This document shows, in pieces, positions 34,309 to 45,739 of a DNA stretch of 64,000 bases. Position 1 is the stretch's first letter, and each line of letters begins with the position of its first letter. The DNA lies in the NCBI GenBank assembly GCA_024741835.1, contig JAENRP010000140.1:43483-107482 (forward strand), written 5' to 3'. Below the pieces are notes generated by a model that saw only the letters and a list, made by a program, of their open reading frames with translations, made no database searches and was not told the origin of the DNA. A program made the translations under genes and the position numbers. This stretch comes from Diplocarpon mali. Lineage: Eukaryota > Ascomycota > Leotiomycetes > Helotiales > Drepanopezizaceae.

Positions 34309-37300
34309 TTATCTTCCACCGCTGAAGTCAGGCTTGTAGGTCTTGACACCACCGGCCTTCATTAGTTCGCGCAAGGCCATCGTCGCATATGTGCTGGAAC
34401 CCAAAGAGAACTTGACAATGACGGCAACCTTGGGAAGAATAGGCTTCTCCTCAATCTCCTCCTCGGCAGTCAATGCTGGGAATCCTGGAGCAGTAGAGAT
34501 CTCATCTGCGGATCGCTTGACACCTACCTCAGTACTCGCAAGCTCCTTGACGACGACGTCCATGGTAGAGGATGAAGCAACTGGCTCGGGGCCCGCAGCC
34601 GTCTCTCCGGTAGCGATACTAGCTTGCTCGATCGAAGCTACCGCAGCCTCAGCCTCAGCCTCGGACTTGCTGCTGATAATAGGTGACTCTGCGACCGGAG
34701 AGACAGTAGAGTCTTCAGTCTTGTTGACAGACTCGCTGTCTTTCTTCTCGCCAATCACGGTTGTGGACTTGAGTCCAGTGCGTCGAGTCCAGTCTTCAGG
34801 GGATGTCTGAATCCAGGTGTCCTTGATGACTGGTACTTCGAGTTCTTCTGGATTGCCGGCCTTTCTTTGCGCTCGTGCAAGGTTGGCAGCCTCAGCGACG
34901 GCCTTGTCAGTGATAGCCAGTTGACTAGGCAGAGACTTCCAGGCATTCAACTGAGCACTACCTTGGTACTGCTCTCTCAGTTTGGCAATATCTTGGCGCT
35001 GGTCTGTGTATCGCGCGTTCTTGTGATTGCCATTCTTGCGCGCGTCTTGTTGTGATGGTACCTGCTGGCGATCTCTGGGCTTTTGATCTCTGGGCTTGTG
35101 GGGGTCCACGCCTCGCGACTTTTGCAACAATTCCCAGTCCGTCTCGACAAGTTGTTCGTGATCATTGGTGTAAGACTTGATCTCGAAGGAGCAGTCCTTT
35201 ACCTCGGCCATCATCTTGCGGTAGCTGCCACTCAAGCTGAAATCCTTGTTTTTACGACGCATATTGGAAGGATCGATGCCACCACCTCGCTCGCTGCCCA
35301 TAAATTCCTTATAGAAGTCTCCAATGGCATTGGTAGGATACTCCATGTCGAAGCCTGGAAGTGGAAGGACAATATCGAAGATGGTATACTTGCCACTGGC
35401 AGCCTCCTCAGCAGTCAATGCGCGGGCACGCTGGTAAACCTCGTCGCGCGAAATGGCCGTGTCGTCAGCAGCTGCATGAATGACAACTTCTCCATTCTCA
35501 TCGACTTCGTCTTGTGCGACAACCTTTGAGGTGATGAGGACAAGATCTCCCTCGACGACTGCTGTACCATATCTGGTGAAGCGCTCACTCACGACAGAGT
35601 TCCACACCAAAGACTGGTAAGCGTGGACATACATGCTCCGAAGGTTACGATTGATGGTCATCAATGCACCCTCGTAATCTCCCTGGTTTCTACCATTGCC
35701 CAAGTGGCGCATGATAGCCAGCTCTGCAGAGAACTTGCGGGGCATCTTGTCCAGGAAGTAGTTTCGAGAAACTCCCTTTCTGAATTCATGGATAGCCAAT
35801 GCGCGGGCTTTATCATCTCTCGAGATCTTGTCGCCAAAGTTGTGGTCGCCAGTTTCTGGGGTGTTGACAGATGTCTCACTGTACGTTAAGATCGCGTCAA
35901 CGGCCCCTTTGAAGTCGCCACTCAAGATCTTCAGACCAACTTCGTCGGTTCCGATACCAAAAGTACCAAAACGCTGTAAGCCGAAATAGTTGAGGAAGCC
36001 ATGCTCTCCCAAATGCTTGACAGCCTGTCCGACGACGTTATTGCCGAGCTCCATCCTAGCCTCCACCGTCAACTTAGCGTCGTCACCGAAGTGGCAATCG
36101 CGAAGAGTAATGTGGAACTGATTGCCACTCAGCTCACCAAGCTCCAGGCCATGCTTCTCGTACTTGAAGTTACCAATGCGAGAGCCCAGCAATTGATTGT
36201 TCAATCTGGCCAAGCTCTGGGCCTTCTGGCGGCGGACGCTGACACGCTGTACAGTAGCAGCTCTGCGGTCTTTGGTTCCCGCGAAGTTGAAATCTTTCGG
36301 CTTGATCTTTAATCTACTAGCGATAAAGGAGATGACTTCCATCGTATCCTTATTCTCCTTGTAGAGTGTAAAGTGAAGAAACTCACCACCTAGATCTTGC
36401 CATCCGAGCTTGCCAGTTGGTTGACCAGGTTGCTGAACCTGGCGAGGGTTTTGCTGACGGGCTTTTGGCGTCTGTCTAGAGTTTGATGTTTGTTGACGGC
36501 TTCCGAACTGTTGAGAACCTGAAGAGTTTTGAGATGGTGCAGCATCCCAAGAGCCACCGCCTGAGGATGCAAAGATCTGCAACATCCCTGTGTCCAAATA
36601 AGCGCTTGTAGCAATCTTGAAGTCGAAGATGCGCTTGATATTTCCATGAATTATTCCGCGGAAACGTTTGTCAAGTAAAGGCTGAGACATGAGAGGCTCG
36701 CCGAATGACGCCGCTTTCGCGTTTGGTTTCGCAAGAATTCTCTTGTAGAGGTCAATAATTTCCTTGGTCAAGGTGGATCCAAACCAGCCAACGAGAAGAG
36801 CTTCGTCTTCTGGGGAGACGAGGGAGCCCCCAGGGGTACCAGCTTCACTGGAAGGCGCACCACTCTTGGTACGCTTTGGAGATGTCAAAGCTTGGATTCC
36901 CGCAGCTAACTGAGCGTTTGATCCTCTCGTAGGGTTGTCTGGTGTCTTGGGCCGATCATCAACCTTGGGCTCCGCAGTAGTAGTAGGCTCCACAGAATTT
37001 TGGATAGGCAGGACAGAAGCCGTGGGAGAAATTGGGTGCGATTCCGTAACGTCATCAGACTGTTATACACAATTAGCAGATGTCCACTTCCAGAATCAAA
37101 TCATAGGATTTTTTCTCTCCAAGAGATGTTGGAAAAGAAAATGAAAAATGGAGAGATGAAAGCGAGCAAGCCTACCTTGGTTAAACTAGCAGACTTGGGG
37201 GTAGCTATCTTTGGCTCTGGCACAGCGGTCTCGACCTTTGCAACCTTGGTAGGGATGACAGGTGCGGAAGCCGTAACACTTGATTCTGGTTGAACATTCT

Positions 37301-38259
37301 CCTTCCCGTTCTTGGTTGGAGGATTATTTTCAGAAGTTGTGGTCTTGGAGTCGTGCACAATATTCTCTATCTCCTGTAGATTGTCAGGTGATAAATTTCT
37401 AGATGGGGATCCACTCAGTGGAGGAGGCTGGCTGCCTACCTTTGTGATAGGCACAGCTGGGGAATCGTTTGCGGAAGTCTCTGATTGTTGAGTACTGCTT
37501 ACTTCCCGCTGTTTAATCGTCAGCAGGTGTTTCTGGCTCGCTAATTGAACGTGATGCCAAGAGTGCGAGCCAAGGGTAAATGAAGTAAGCAGAGCGTCGA
37601 GCAGGAGACGAGACCATACGGCCTCAAAATTGGAAACCTGAAGGATTTCGCAAGGCTCAAAGAAGAGGAGAGGGAGCTTGCCTGGGGGACATTGGCGGTA
37701 GGAACCTGGTCGTCTGTGAGGTGAACAACAGTACCGCTGGGCTCAATCTCGTTCACTAGGAAGTCGGTATATCTGAGTCATGGATATTAGCCAATGCTGG
37801 AAGATTGATTGCAAGAATTCTGAAGGCGAGTGGAGAGCCCAGAGAGAAAGCAGGGTAGCAAAGCAGCTCGAGACCTCAATCGGCCTCACACACAACCTTT
37901 TCATCATGAGGTGCGAGAGTCTTTGAACACTGTAGAGTGGGAGGAGGGTACATCAATGCGCACCTTTGCTTCAGGACACCTCCGAAACCTGGGTTCTGCT
38001 CATTGACGAAGCACTTGATGCCAACTTCAAGCTCTTTGTCGGGTTGAAAGCCATCGTCGGATACAATCTTGCGCGCCTGAAGGTCATCCATCTTTGCTGT
38101 GGTGTTGAGTGATGGTGAGCTATTTGCCGCCAAATTTTGGACGTATTGTGAAGTGTTGGTCTGGGAAAGAGCCGTTGCGAGAGAATTGCCTGAAGTCTTG
38201 AGTTTTTTCAAAGGAGGCTCCACGGCGCTTATATGTGGGGAGTTAGGGCTAGTCATCAT
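34309..38259 (-). CDS. PUS7: tRNA/mRNA pseudouridine synthase PUS7 (TruD family)
   Basis: RNA-modifying enzyme of 1156 residues; family members make pseudouridine 13 in tRNA, position 35 of U2 snRNA and UNUAR sites in mRNA. Exons (minus) are 38259-37964, 37772-37682, 37508-37176 and 37059-34309; all phases agree. Intron two needs a GC-AG donor (CAG|GCAAGC), the normal minor class. The core begins KCFVNEQNPGFGGVLKQRYTD, interrupted by a ~200-residue Ser/Thr/Pro-rich insert (exon 3 and start of exon 4) that yeast Pus7 lacks. GTKDRRAATVQRV follows with catalytic Asp504, and later GEHGFLNYFGLQRFGTFG and YVHAYQSLVWNSV. A Q-rich insert lies near the FDFKIA region, and the C-terminal ~200 residues are disordered except the ending YKPDFSGGR. 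Confidence 0.93.
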
Positions 38260-38652
38260 ATTCTAGCGGGGCGGTTGGGAAGAGATTTGTTCTGTTTGTA
38301 CTGTTTGTCTCAATGGCATTTACTTTCACGTTTCTCGCCTTCAAAGGTGAACTCAAGTTGTCTCTGCAGAGACTGTTGCATTTGGTCTTGGCGCCCACGT
38401 CCGCAAAAGAAAACGGGATACGCCGCTAAGTACGGTCGCCGCTGCTCGGGCGTGTTCACCGTATAAGTAGGCTACACCAGGCCTCTGCACCGTTCTTCTC
38501 ACATTCAATTCACCCCTTCTTCTAATCCACTTGCATCTTTCGTACCATAAGATGATATCACAAACTCCATGCATGCCATATCCATACCCCGTGTCGATTC
38601 ACAGCCATACTCGAAGCCTCCCAAATACTCCACCCACGCTGCACTCAACTCA
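38260..38652. other. Gap between PUS7 and the YDG/SRA gene
   Basis: 393 bases between the PUS7 start and the stop of the next minus-strand gene. It should hold the PUS7 promoter. No recognisable frame. Confidence 0.4.
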
Positions 38653-40965
38653 TCAATCCGGACGATAACTCGGCTTTCGCTCCACGACGGTGTACTTCGA
38701 AATCTCATCACGCAGCGCTTTCGTCTTCAGGAATTGTTCCTTCTCGGTCCGCTGCTCTTCCTCAAACACTTTCCATTTGCTGTAGGCTACGTCGCCGTGA
38801 CGCTCTCGGTAGTTTCTACCTATTAGCTCCTCGTACAAGACCCATTCGTCTAGTTGAGATGGTGTTGGGATCTGGAGAATGGCGTTGAATGGCTTTTGGC
38901 CGGGGACTCTCTCCAGCGTGACCGAGTACCGATACGTGTTCTGAGTTTGGTCCAGAAGCTTGTGGCTGAACTGTCTGATCCTGAACCTGCACTCGTCAGC
39001 GGGCATTTGAGGCCTGGGATGAAGGTCTCTTAACATTCCGTCGTACCGAACCCCAGCTGCTGGTGCATATTTGCTTCTCAGGTTGGAGCCTCTCAAAATC
39101 CTGATGGGGCCTCGGCATGTCATCAGAGCGAAGAACATGTCTTCTTTCTTACCGAATTTGGAATATTCTATTAGATTCAGCGCTGGCCCGTTCACTTCTT
39201 GTCCTGTCAGTAGAGCCAGTGCCACGACATTCCCAGCTCTTCCCTTTGTCAATGTGCTATCCACTTTTATAGGTCAGCATCTTGCCTGTTGGCGATTGCA
39301 CGGTGTGCCGTGGGGTCATCGTGCTGAAGTGGGTGAAACCTACCGGATCCAACTGCTCCATCACGATACGCACAGTACAAGTTCAGCCACCAACTTTAAG
39401 GAACCAGTCAGCAGGGATCCGTCGGCCGGGTGCCTAGAAAACTCACTCTCCTGGGCTTATGTCTAAAGTTTTTTCTTCGGCCCACCTCGGGTTGTCAACA
39501 TGCCAAATGTGGTCGTACTCTTCATCTTTGGAGGTCAGTTTCAGACCGTGGAGAGCTCCACAGTCCATCATCTCGTCTGTGCGGTAGAAGTCTATGTCAA
39601 AGTACAGTTCTCTGAATCTCCGCGTCCACTTCCGGTCTAGGGACAGGGCTTTAAGGAAGACCTCATTAAGTCTCGAATGCTACACGATGCATCGGTCAGT
39701 AACTCAGTGAAAAGCTCCCAGGCTCCGGACCGCATCTCGAGATCATGGCATGTTTAAGGCGAGACTGAACGTACTTCTTCCGCAGAGGTCACCGTTTTCG
39801 ACTCTATTATCTCTTTGACCAGGTGGTCCATGTGGGTTTTGATGATTAGCTCAAGTTCTGTCGAAGGCTGTGTGGTGTTTTCTTCTAGCAAGAGCGTGCT
39901 GATTACCACTTCAAGCTCTTCAATGTTCTTCTCGGTAAACGCGCGTTTCTCCTATGAATTATTTCACGTCAATAGATGTTCACTTCCCCAACAGGTCTTA
40001 AATTCTGGAAACTAGAGTAAAGATAAAATATCATATCTCACCTTCATTGCAACCCGTATCTCGTCTGTAAAATCTCGCACTTGGCTATGGATCCAATCGC
40101 CTTCATTTTCGATCGAGGAACCGAAAGATGCGAACGATTTGCTCGATTGGACAGACTCTGCCGCGGAAGCTGTTCTGGTCATAGCAAGAGGCGACGAGGA
40201 AAAGAACCGTGATGGCGCTGACATAACGTCAGTATCATCAACGCACTTGTCTCAGCTATTCTTACACGATTTGGGGGTATTCAGGAAGTCCGTCCCACCA
40301 TCAACAACCACACCATGATCCTCAATACTCGTTCCGTAACCTCGGCGGGAAGTTGCTCTCGGAGCGCTGCAGAGATCATGGTCAATTATCACAGTCTTTT
40401 CACCTGGTGTCGACGGCCCAGAAGCTTCAAACGGGAACTCGCCCCAGAAAAGCATCGCCTGTTCCGGAGTGGATAAATACCCAAGTCCCGGAGTTGTTCT
40501 GGCCGATGCGCCAGCGCTCCCTGCAGGCGTGTAACTTGGGGTAGAACGTGGCGATACTGAATACATCTCTCCACTAGTCAGGGCTGATGCATCTTGCTCC
40601 TCGTTCTCGTCAAACGGATTGCGGAACGCGATCTCTGCGAACTTTGGGGGAGGCCCTTCGGCTGCTGGGTATTCAGATACCATGGCATCCAGTGACGCGG
40701 AATTTCCGGAGTGGCGGGAGTGGCGCAAGATATCATCTGTTGCGAATTCAAATGGTTTGGAGGGACCCTTGAACTGGGCGTGCGAATTGAAGGCTTCTGA
40801 GTTTGGGGCATCTGGTGATGGTGATGGCCATTGCGGAAGGAGTGACCTTATGAAAAAGGTGTTGGGAAGGAACGACTCTGAGGGTCTCGACCTCACCGCG
40901 TATCGAGCATTGTTGTTGACATGTGTAAAACTTCTCTCAGAGCGTTCGATGACAAGGATATTCAT
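38653..40965 (-). CDS. YDG/SRA-domain protein, putative modified-DNA reader
   Basis: Protein of 648 residues. Exons (minus) are 40965-40266, 40217-40042, 39951-39775, 39679-39447, 39393-39344 and 39263-38653; introns are 48-95 bases and phases agree throughout. The first ~240 residues are Ser/Pro-rich and probably disordered. A helical middle part (residues ~290-440, including DWIHSQVRDFTDEIRVAMK) is not recognised. The C-terminal third is a YDG/SRA fold: DWWLNLYCAYRDGAVGS, LTKGRAGNVVALALLTGQEVNG, GPIRILRGS and GVRYDGMLR. SRA domains flip out methyl- or hydroxymethyl-cytosine in UHRF1 and in plant SUVH proteins. There is no RING, PHD, SET or nuclease domain here. Role in this fungus unknown. 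Confidence 0.82.
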
Positions 40966-42252
40966 GAGGCCGTAGGGGCTCCTAAGTAGTTGTTAATTCT
41001 GTCTTGCCGCCTCGGAAAATCAATGGCCTGCACTCGAAGCACAACGGCTGTAGAACATCAGCTCTGAAATATCGGATCTCTACTGGTGGACAGAACGGCA
41101 AGTAAGGGGCATTCTATTACTGACCTCTCGGAGGTGTTTGCGAATGTTTGCGCTGGCTGGATCTGAGCCGAGATATCGCTCATTATCTCTGTCACCACAC
41201 GGAGAGACCTCACTTCCAGACAAAATCGATACCGGGGATCATCGTAACAGCCTTCAAATTTCTTCCATAACAACCAACGTGGTCCGTTCTCAACACATGG
41301 ATTGGTGCCGGCTGTGTGCACTGTGCCGGATTTGCACTGACGCTGGGCGGCTCGCGGTTCCAGTGCATTTTCATTCCCTGGTCGAGCATACCATGGACCT
41401 CTCGATGTGCGGTATTGGAATGATAAGTTTTCGGAGTAAGTTGAGGATCTCCCGCCATACTGATTCAAAGCGACTAACTCGGAAATTCTTACAAGCCATG
41501 CTGGGAGTCTGGATCAACCGGATCTCCAAAGCCCAGTCATCATCCGGCCCTGAGGACCACCTTCACTTCCCAGGCGAGAAAAAGAATCATTGATCGTCGT
41601 TGAAGCTCGTAGGAGGGCTAACAGAGACATTTACGAAAAAAGAGATTTCGCCAGCCTGCTGACCTCTTCCAAGATAGAACATCTCGCACATTAGCGACAT
41701 GTAGAGCCTCGCGTTTCGCATGGAATCTTCTCGACAAAGGCACAGCAAATCAATCATGGGTAGGGAACCCGTAGGAGCTCTCCACATTCTACAACTCGCG
41801 TCACATCACATGCCGCGAGACACGCCGGCGCGGGTGAGAGGCGCGGTGGCCTGGTACTCCTGCTACGCCGCTTCTACGACCTGCCACCAACCATATGGCC
41901 AGAGATCACGAGACTCGAAGAACGACATCCTAAGTGCCGACGCTGTGCTGGAAACCTCTACCTATAGAGAGGAGATTGATCAATTCTGAGGTCGAGACAG
42001 GGGACGGGCTCACTTGGGAAAACACGGATTAGTCGGGACATAAGTAAGCGCCATCGGCTGTGACGGTGCTGCTATGATGCTGCTGAGAGCTCTGCATACG
42101 ACAAAGGAATGGTCAGCACTCAAGCGACCAAAAAAAAACCCCCCCCAACACCGCGGTCCGGCCTCTCTGTTTCATTTCGCGCTTCTACTATTTTATAGTT
42201 CCTCTTGCTTTGTTTCGTCGTTAAATGCATTGCATACTGACGTATTCCAACG
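40966..42252. promoter_or_regulatory. Shared 5' region of YDG/SRA gene and NTA1 copy 1
   Basis: 1287 bases between divergent starts. Several 80-150-codon frames at 41058-41593 overlap on both strands without family resemblance. A run of A then C lies near 42129-42147. Promoter roles are inferred from position. Confidence 0.4.
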
Positions 42253-44575
42253 ATGAGAATCGCTTGTTTGCAGTTCGCCCCTCAAGTACGTTGTCTGAAG
42301 TAGCTCTTGAGCTGTGGTAGAAGACCCTTACTTACAGGTCGCAGGTCGGCGACGTCAACAATAATCTCAATCGTGCCGACTCGCTTCTCAGTCGCGCGGA
42401 CCCGCAAGACTTGGACTTGCTCGTGCTTCCGGAGCTGGCCTTTATTGGTACGTCTTGCACCATGTCCTGCTCGCATTTCCCCGATAATCCATGTGGTTTC
42501 GTGAATTGAAGCGGCGTACCAGACTAACGCAGTCACGGCAGGATATAACTTTCGCTCGTTACATCATATCAGTCCTTATCTTGAGCATACTACATCAGGA
42601 ATTACATCCTTATGGGCAAGGACAACAGCTCTCAAGTATGATTGTGTTACTACAGCAGGTTATCCAGAGAAGGTGGATCTATGCTCTAAGTGGCCAGCAT
42701 CTCCCGAATATTACAATTCTACTATTGTCGTCAACGCCAACGGCGAAACAGTAGCAAATTATCGCAAATCTCTCCTTTTCACCGCCGACGAAACGTGGGC
42801 CCCCGAAGGTCCCAGCGGGTTCTATGACGGTCATATCGATGGCCTTAGAGATGTGGCGATGGGTATCTGTAAGTGGCCCAGAAAGCCTTCCGATGCCAAG
42901 TTCGAGTGTCAGCGCCTCATGCAATGAAATTTGCTAATTCTCAATCTTAAGTATGGATCTCAAGTGAAGTCCCATGGTGAAAAATTCGCCAGCCCGTGTC
43001 GCTAACCGTAGCTAGCCCATACAAATTCGAAGCAGCTTGGAATGCTTGGGAGTTTGCTCGGCACGTGCTATATCGACAAGCCAACCTCATCATTCTATCC
43101 ATGGCGGTATGAACATGAAGTCATATGGAATTTGTCGAAAGCCGTTACTGACAAGTATGATCTAGTGGATGACACGTGAGGACGGCAGATCTTTTAGGAT
43201 ATCGAAGGAGCCAGACACGAATACACTCTCGTCCTGGCTGGCTCGTTTGGAACCAATTATTGGGAACGAAGGGGAGGATGAAATCATCGCGGTATTTGCC
43301 AACCGAGCAGGTGCTGAGGACAATGCAGTCTATGCTGAGACGAGCACAGTTCTCGGGATCCAAGCTGGCGAGGTGAAGGTATATGGGATACTAGGCCGAG
43401 AGGATCGCGACTTACTTGTGGTTAACACCTCAACACTACCAAAGTTGCCACTCGTGTCCGAACCTAGGGTACGAACTCCCCGAGCGCCTATCGTGGACCG
43501 TGGTACAGCTCCTGTTGACGATTTGGATGCCATCTCATTCGGCGCTGTTACGAAGGGACAGGTTCCGAACACAGGATCATCAATGCCATCGGGCTCTACC
43601 AGCTATTCGGATAACAGCTCAAATGGCCAATTTTTGAATTCCACGGGCAAAACATCAATCTTGTCTCCGCGAGTAGCAACTCAGATTCCGATCTCAACAG
43701 GGAGTACGACTCTGAAAACGCCACAAATGGACCCGTGTTGGTTCTCTCCTCTTTCTCCGGTAGACAACCCCCTTCCACAAGCATACTTTGCACAGAAGGA
43801 TATCACCGAGGCTACTCCTGATCTCAGACCAGCCAAGGAGAGTAAGACGCCAACCCAAGCTGACTTCACTAAATCCGTGGAGAGATATCCCACACCAGTC
43901 CCAGTCCTTTCGGTTTATACGAGACCAGCTTCGCCAAAATCCAGGAACTGTAGTCGGTCTCGCGAAGTGAGCCTACCAAACTCGCCTCCTAGCAATAGGA
44001 CCTTATTCAGAATGCGCAATATCATCAGCGATGAGCAGCGGCTACAACAGGACTGTGCTTTCCTCGAAGCTATGGGTATGACTGGTCTAGAATTCGATGT
44101 CAAATCGTTCGACGAGGAAGCCCTGGATCCGAACGAGATAATATACATCGAGGGTGAAGATATTGATCCTATCGAAAGCTTAGTTGGCAACATCCTCAGG
44201 GATGCACGATTCAAACGAGCTGAATTCATGGCGAAACATATCAACAATCAACAGCCTGCATCGCCTCCCCGCGCTATATCCATAGGTCAATCTGATCGCA
44301 GGGGATCAGTTAACCGGCCGGCTCGGTCTTTATCCGGCTCTCCGCCTTCTCAGAACCCGCCTGGTCCCAATAGAACGTCGCCGACTGAGACTATTCTGGT
44401 CGACCGTCCCCGCAGCCGAAAGCACTCGCGCAATCGGGCTCCACTACATCCCCGGGTTTTTCCAAAGATCCAAGCATCAGTCGACGCTGGAAACGACAAC
44501 AATTCGTTAAAGTCAGCTATTCGCGCCAAGATTTTGGCGTCCCCCACGTTCCGGGCTGTCTGCAATGCAACATAG
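42253..44575 (+). CDS. NTA1: NTA1-type N-terminal amidase, copy 1
   Basis: Nitrilase-fold enzyme that deamidates N-terminal Asn/Gln to Asp/Glu, creating Arg/N-degrons. Model of 659 residues: exons 42253-42285, 42345-42447, 42542-42872, 42952-42963, 43016-43106 and 43166-44575. The triad is visible: Glu41 (LPELAF), Lys121 (NYRKS) and Cys155 (GIC). The consensus donor at 42869 (T|GTAAGT) would give a frame shift after GI, because the next exon starts TATGGATC, one base short of the other copies. Using the weaker donor at 42873 keeps Cys155 and inserts one Asn before MDLNPYKF. The tail of ~400 residues is Ser/Pro-rich with one acidic helix-like part near residue 500. It could instead be a pseudogene or use a sequencing-affected splice site. 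Confidence 0.8.
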
Positions 44576-45739
44576 CCTATCAGAAATTACGCGGGCGACG
44601 TTCAACATGAGGCTCGAGCGGATAAAACCATCGACAGGGGCAAAGAGACCTCACCTACTCTTTCTTTCAACGCTGTACCTTTCGAGTGCTCGTTTACGAG
44701 GAACCCGCTTGGCCCAAGGAGTCAGCACATCACGCCTCGGCCATTGAGCACAGTGTGGTGATTGAGGTGCCAGGAGCGGATCGGAAGTAATGTCTATCTC
44801 ATCTTGTTTTAGGCTTAATTGAACCCTCCTCATCATGTAGTAGGGCGTTTGCTGCTTTTCCTTTTCCCTTCCCCCCCCCCTTTTTTTTTTCTCAAGCGGC
44901 GTGTCATCAGGACGAATATTCCGAGAAAGACGACTACGATTCAGCGATCAGCAGTCGCGGGAAAAAGTCATCTGGAGCAAACATCGCGCAATAACCATAT
45001 AGTTTGAGTATGTTCTGGAGGTGAAATGCAAGCACTTAGTTTGTCACGGTGCTCTATGCTTTGCAAATATTTACCTATTCAATCTCTTTCGGTGTTCGCA
45101 TGACGGCCATGTGTTACGGGCCGTATTGTCGCTGTTGTATTGATGGCAGGCGGAGCCGGATGGATCCAAACTTCGCTTCAATGAATGCTGAAGGTGGGTG
45201 ATATGTATAGTAGACGGATGTGTGATAAGCGCCTGCAATGTTCACAGCAGATCGTGGGCACCTGCGGGCCAGATCATCTGCTCTGTATAGATACACACCC
45301 ACCTTACCGGCGGGAATAGTGGTTGATCCCTCTTCGTGATATTCGAGGGCTGAAAACACCTTGCTGTATAAGCGCCGAGCAGAGGCACACACCTCATATG
45401 TCGACTCGCCTTGTCTGTCCGCTCCTCTCCTCTCAACATGCAAGAAGCTTCAATAGGCTGACCGTCATCCGCGAGCCCCAAATGCTGCTGCGCTGTGCCG
45501 CTTTTGATAAGGAGCACAGTTGTCGGGTCACCGGTCCCCAGCCGCTTTTAACAGTCACAGGTGCTGGTATCAGCACCCGTTTCTAATTCGCCCCTCATTC
45601 CTAGCATCATCATCCATCTCCATAATCTTCATTCCGCGTTACTTTTTGATGATCGTTGTGCAGGAGTTTCATATTTTCTGTTCCAAATATTTTAACCCCG
45701 CTGATGCCTCGTCGGTATTTATGACTAGACGCTTCCACG
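44576..45739. other. Spacer between NTA1 copies 1 and 2
   Basis: No recognisable gene. C10 then T10 lie at 44871-44890. The region just before 45740 should carry the promoter of copy 2; a TTATAAA-like word was not seen. Confidence 0.4.
44871..44890. repeat. C10-T10 homopolymer pair
   Basis: Ten C followed directly by ten T in the spacer between NTA1 copies 1 and 2. On the other strand this is A10-G10. No function known. Confidence 0.9.
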
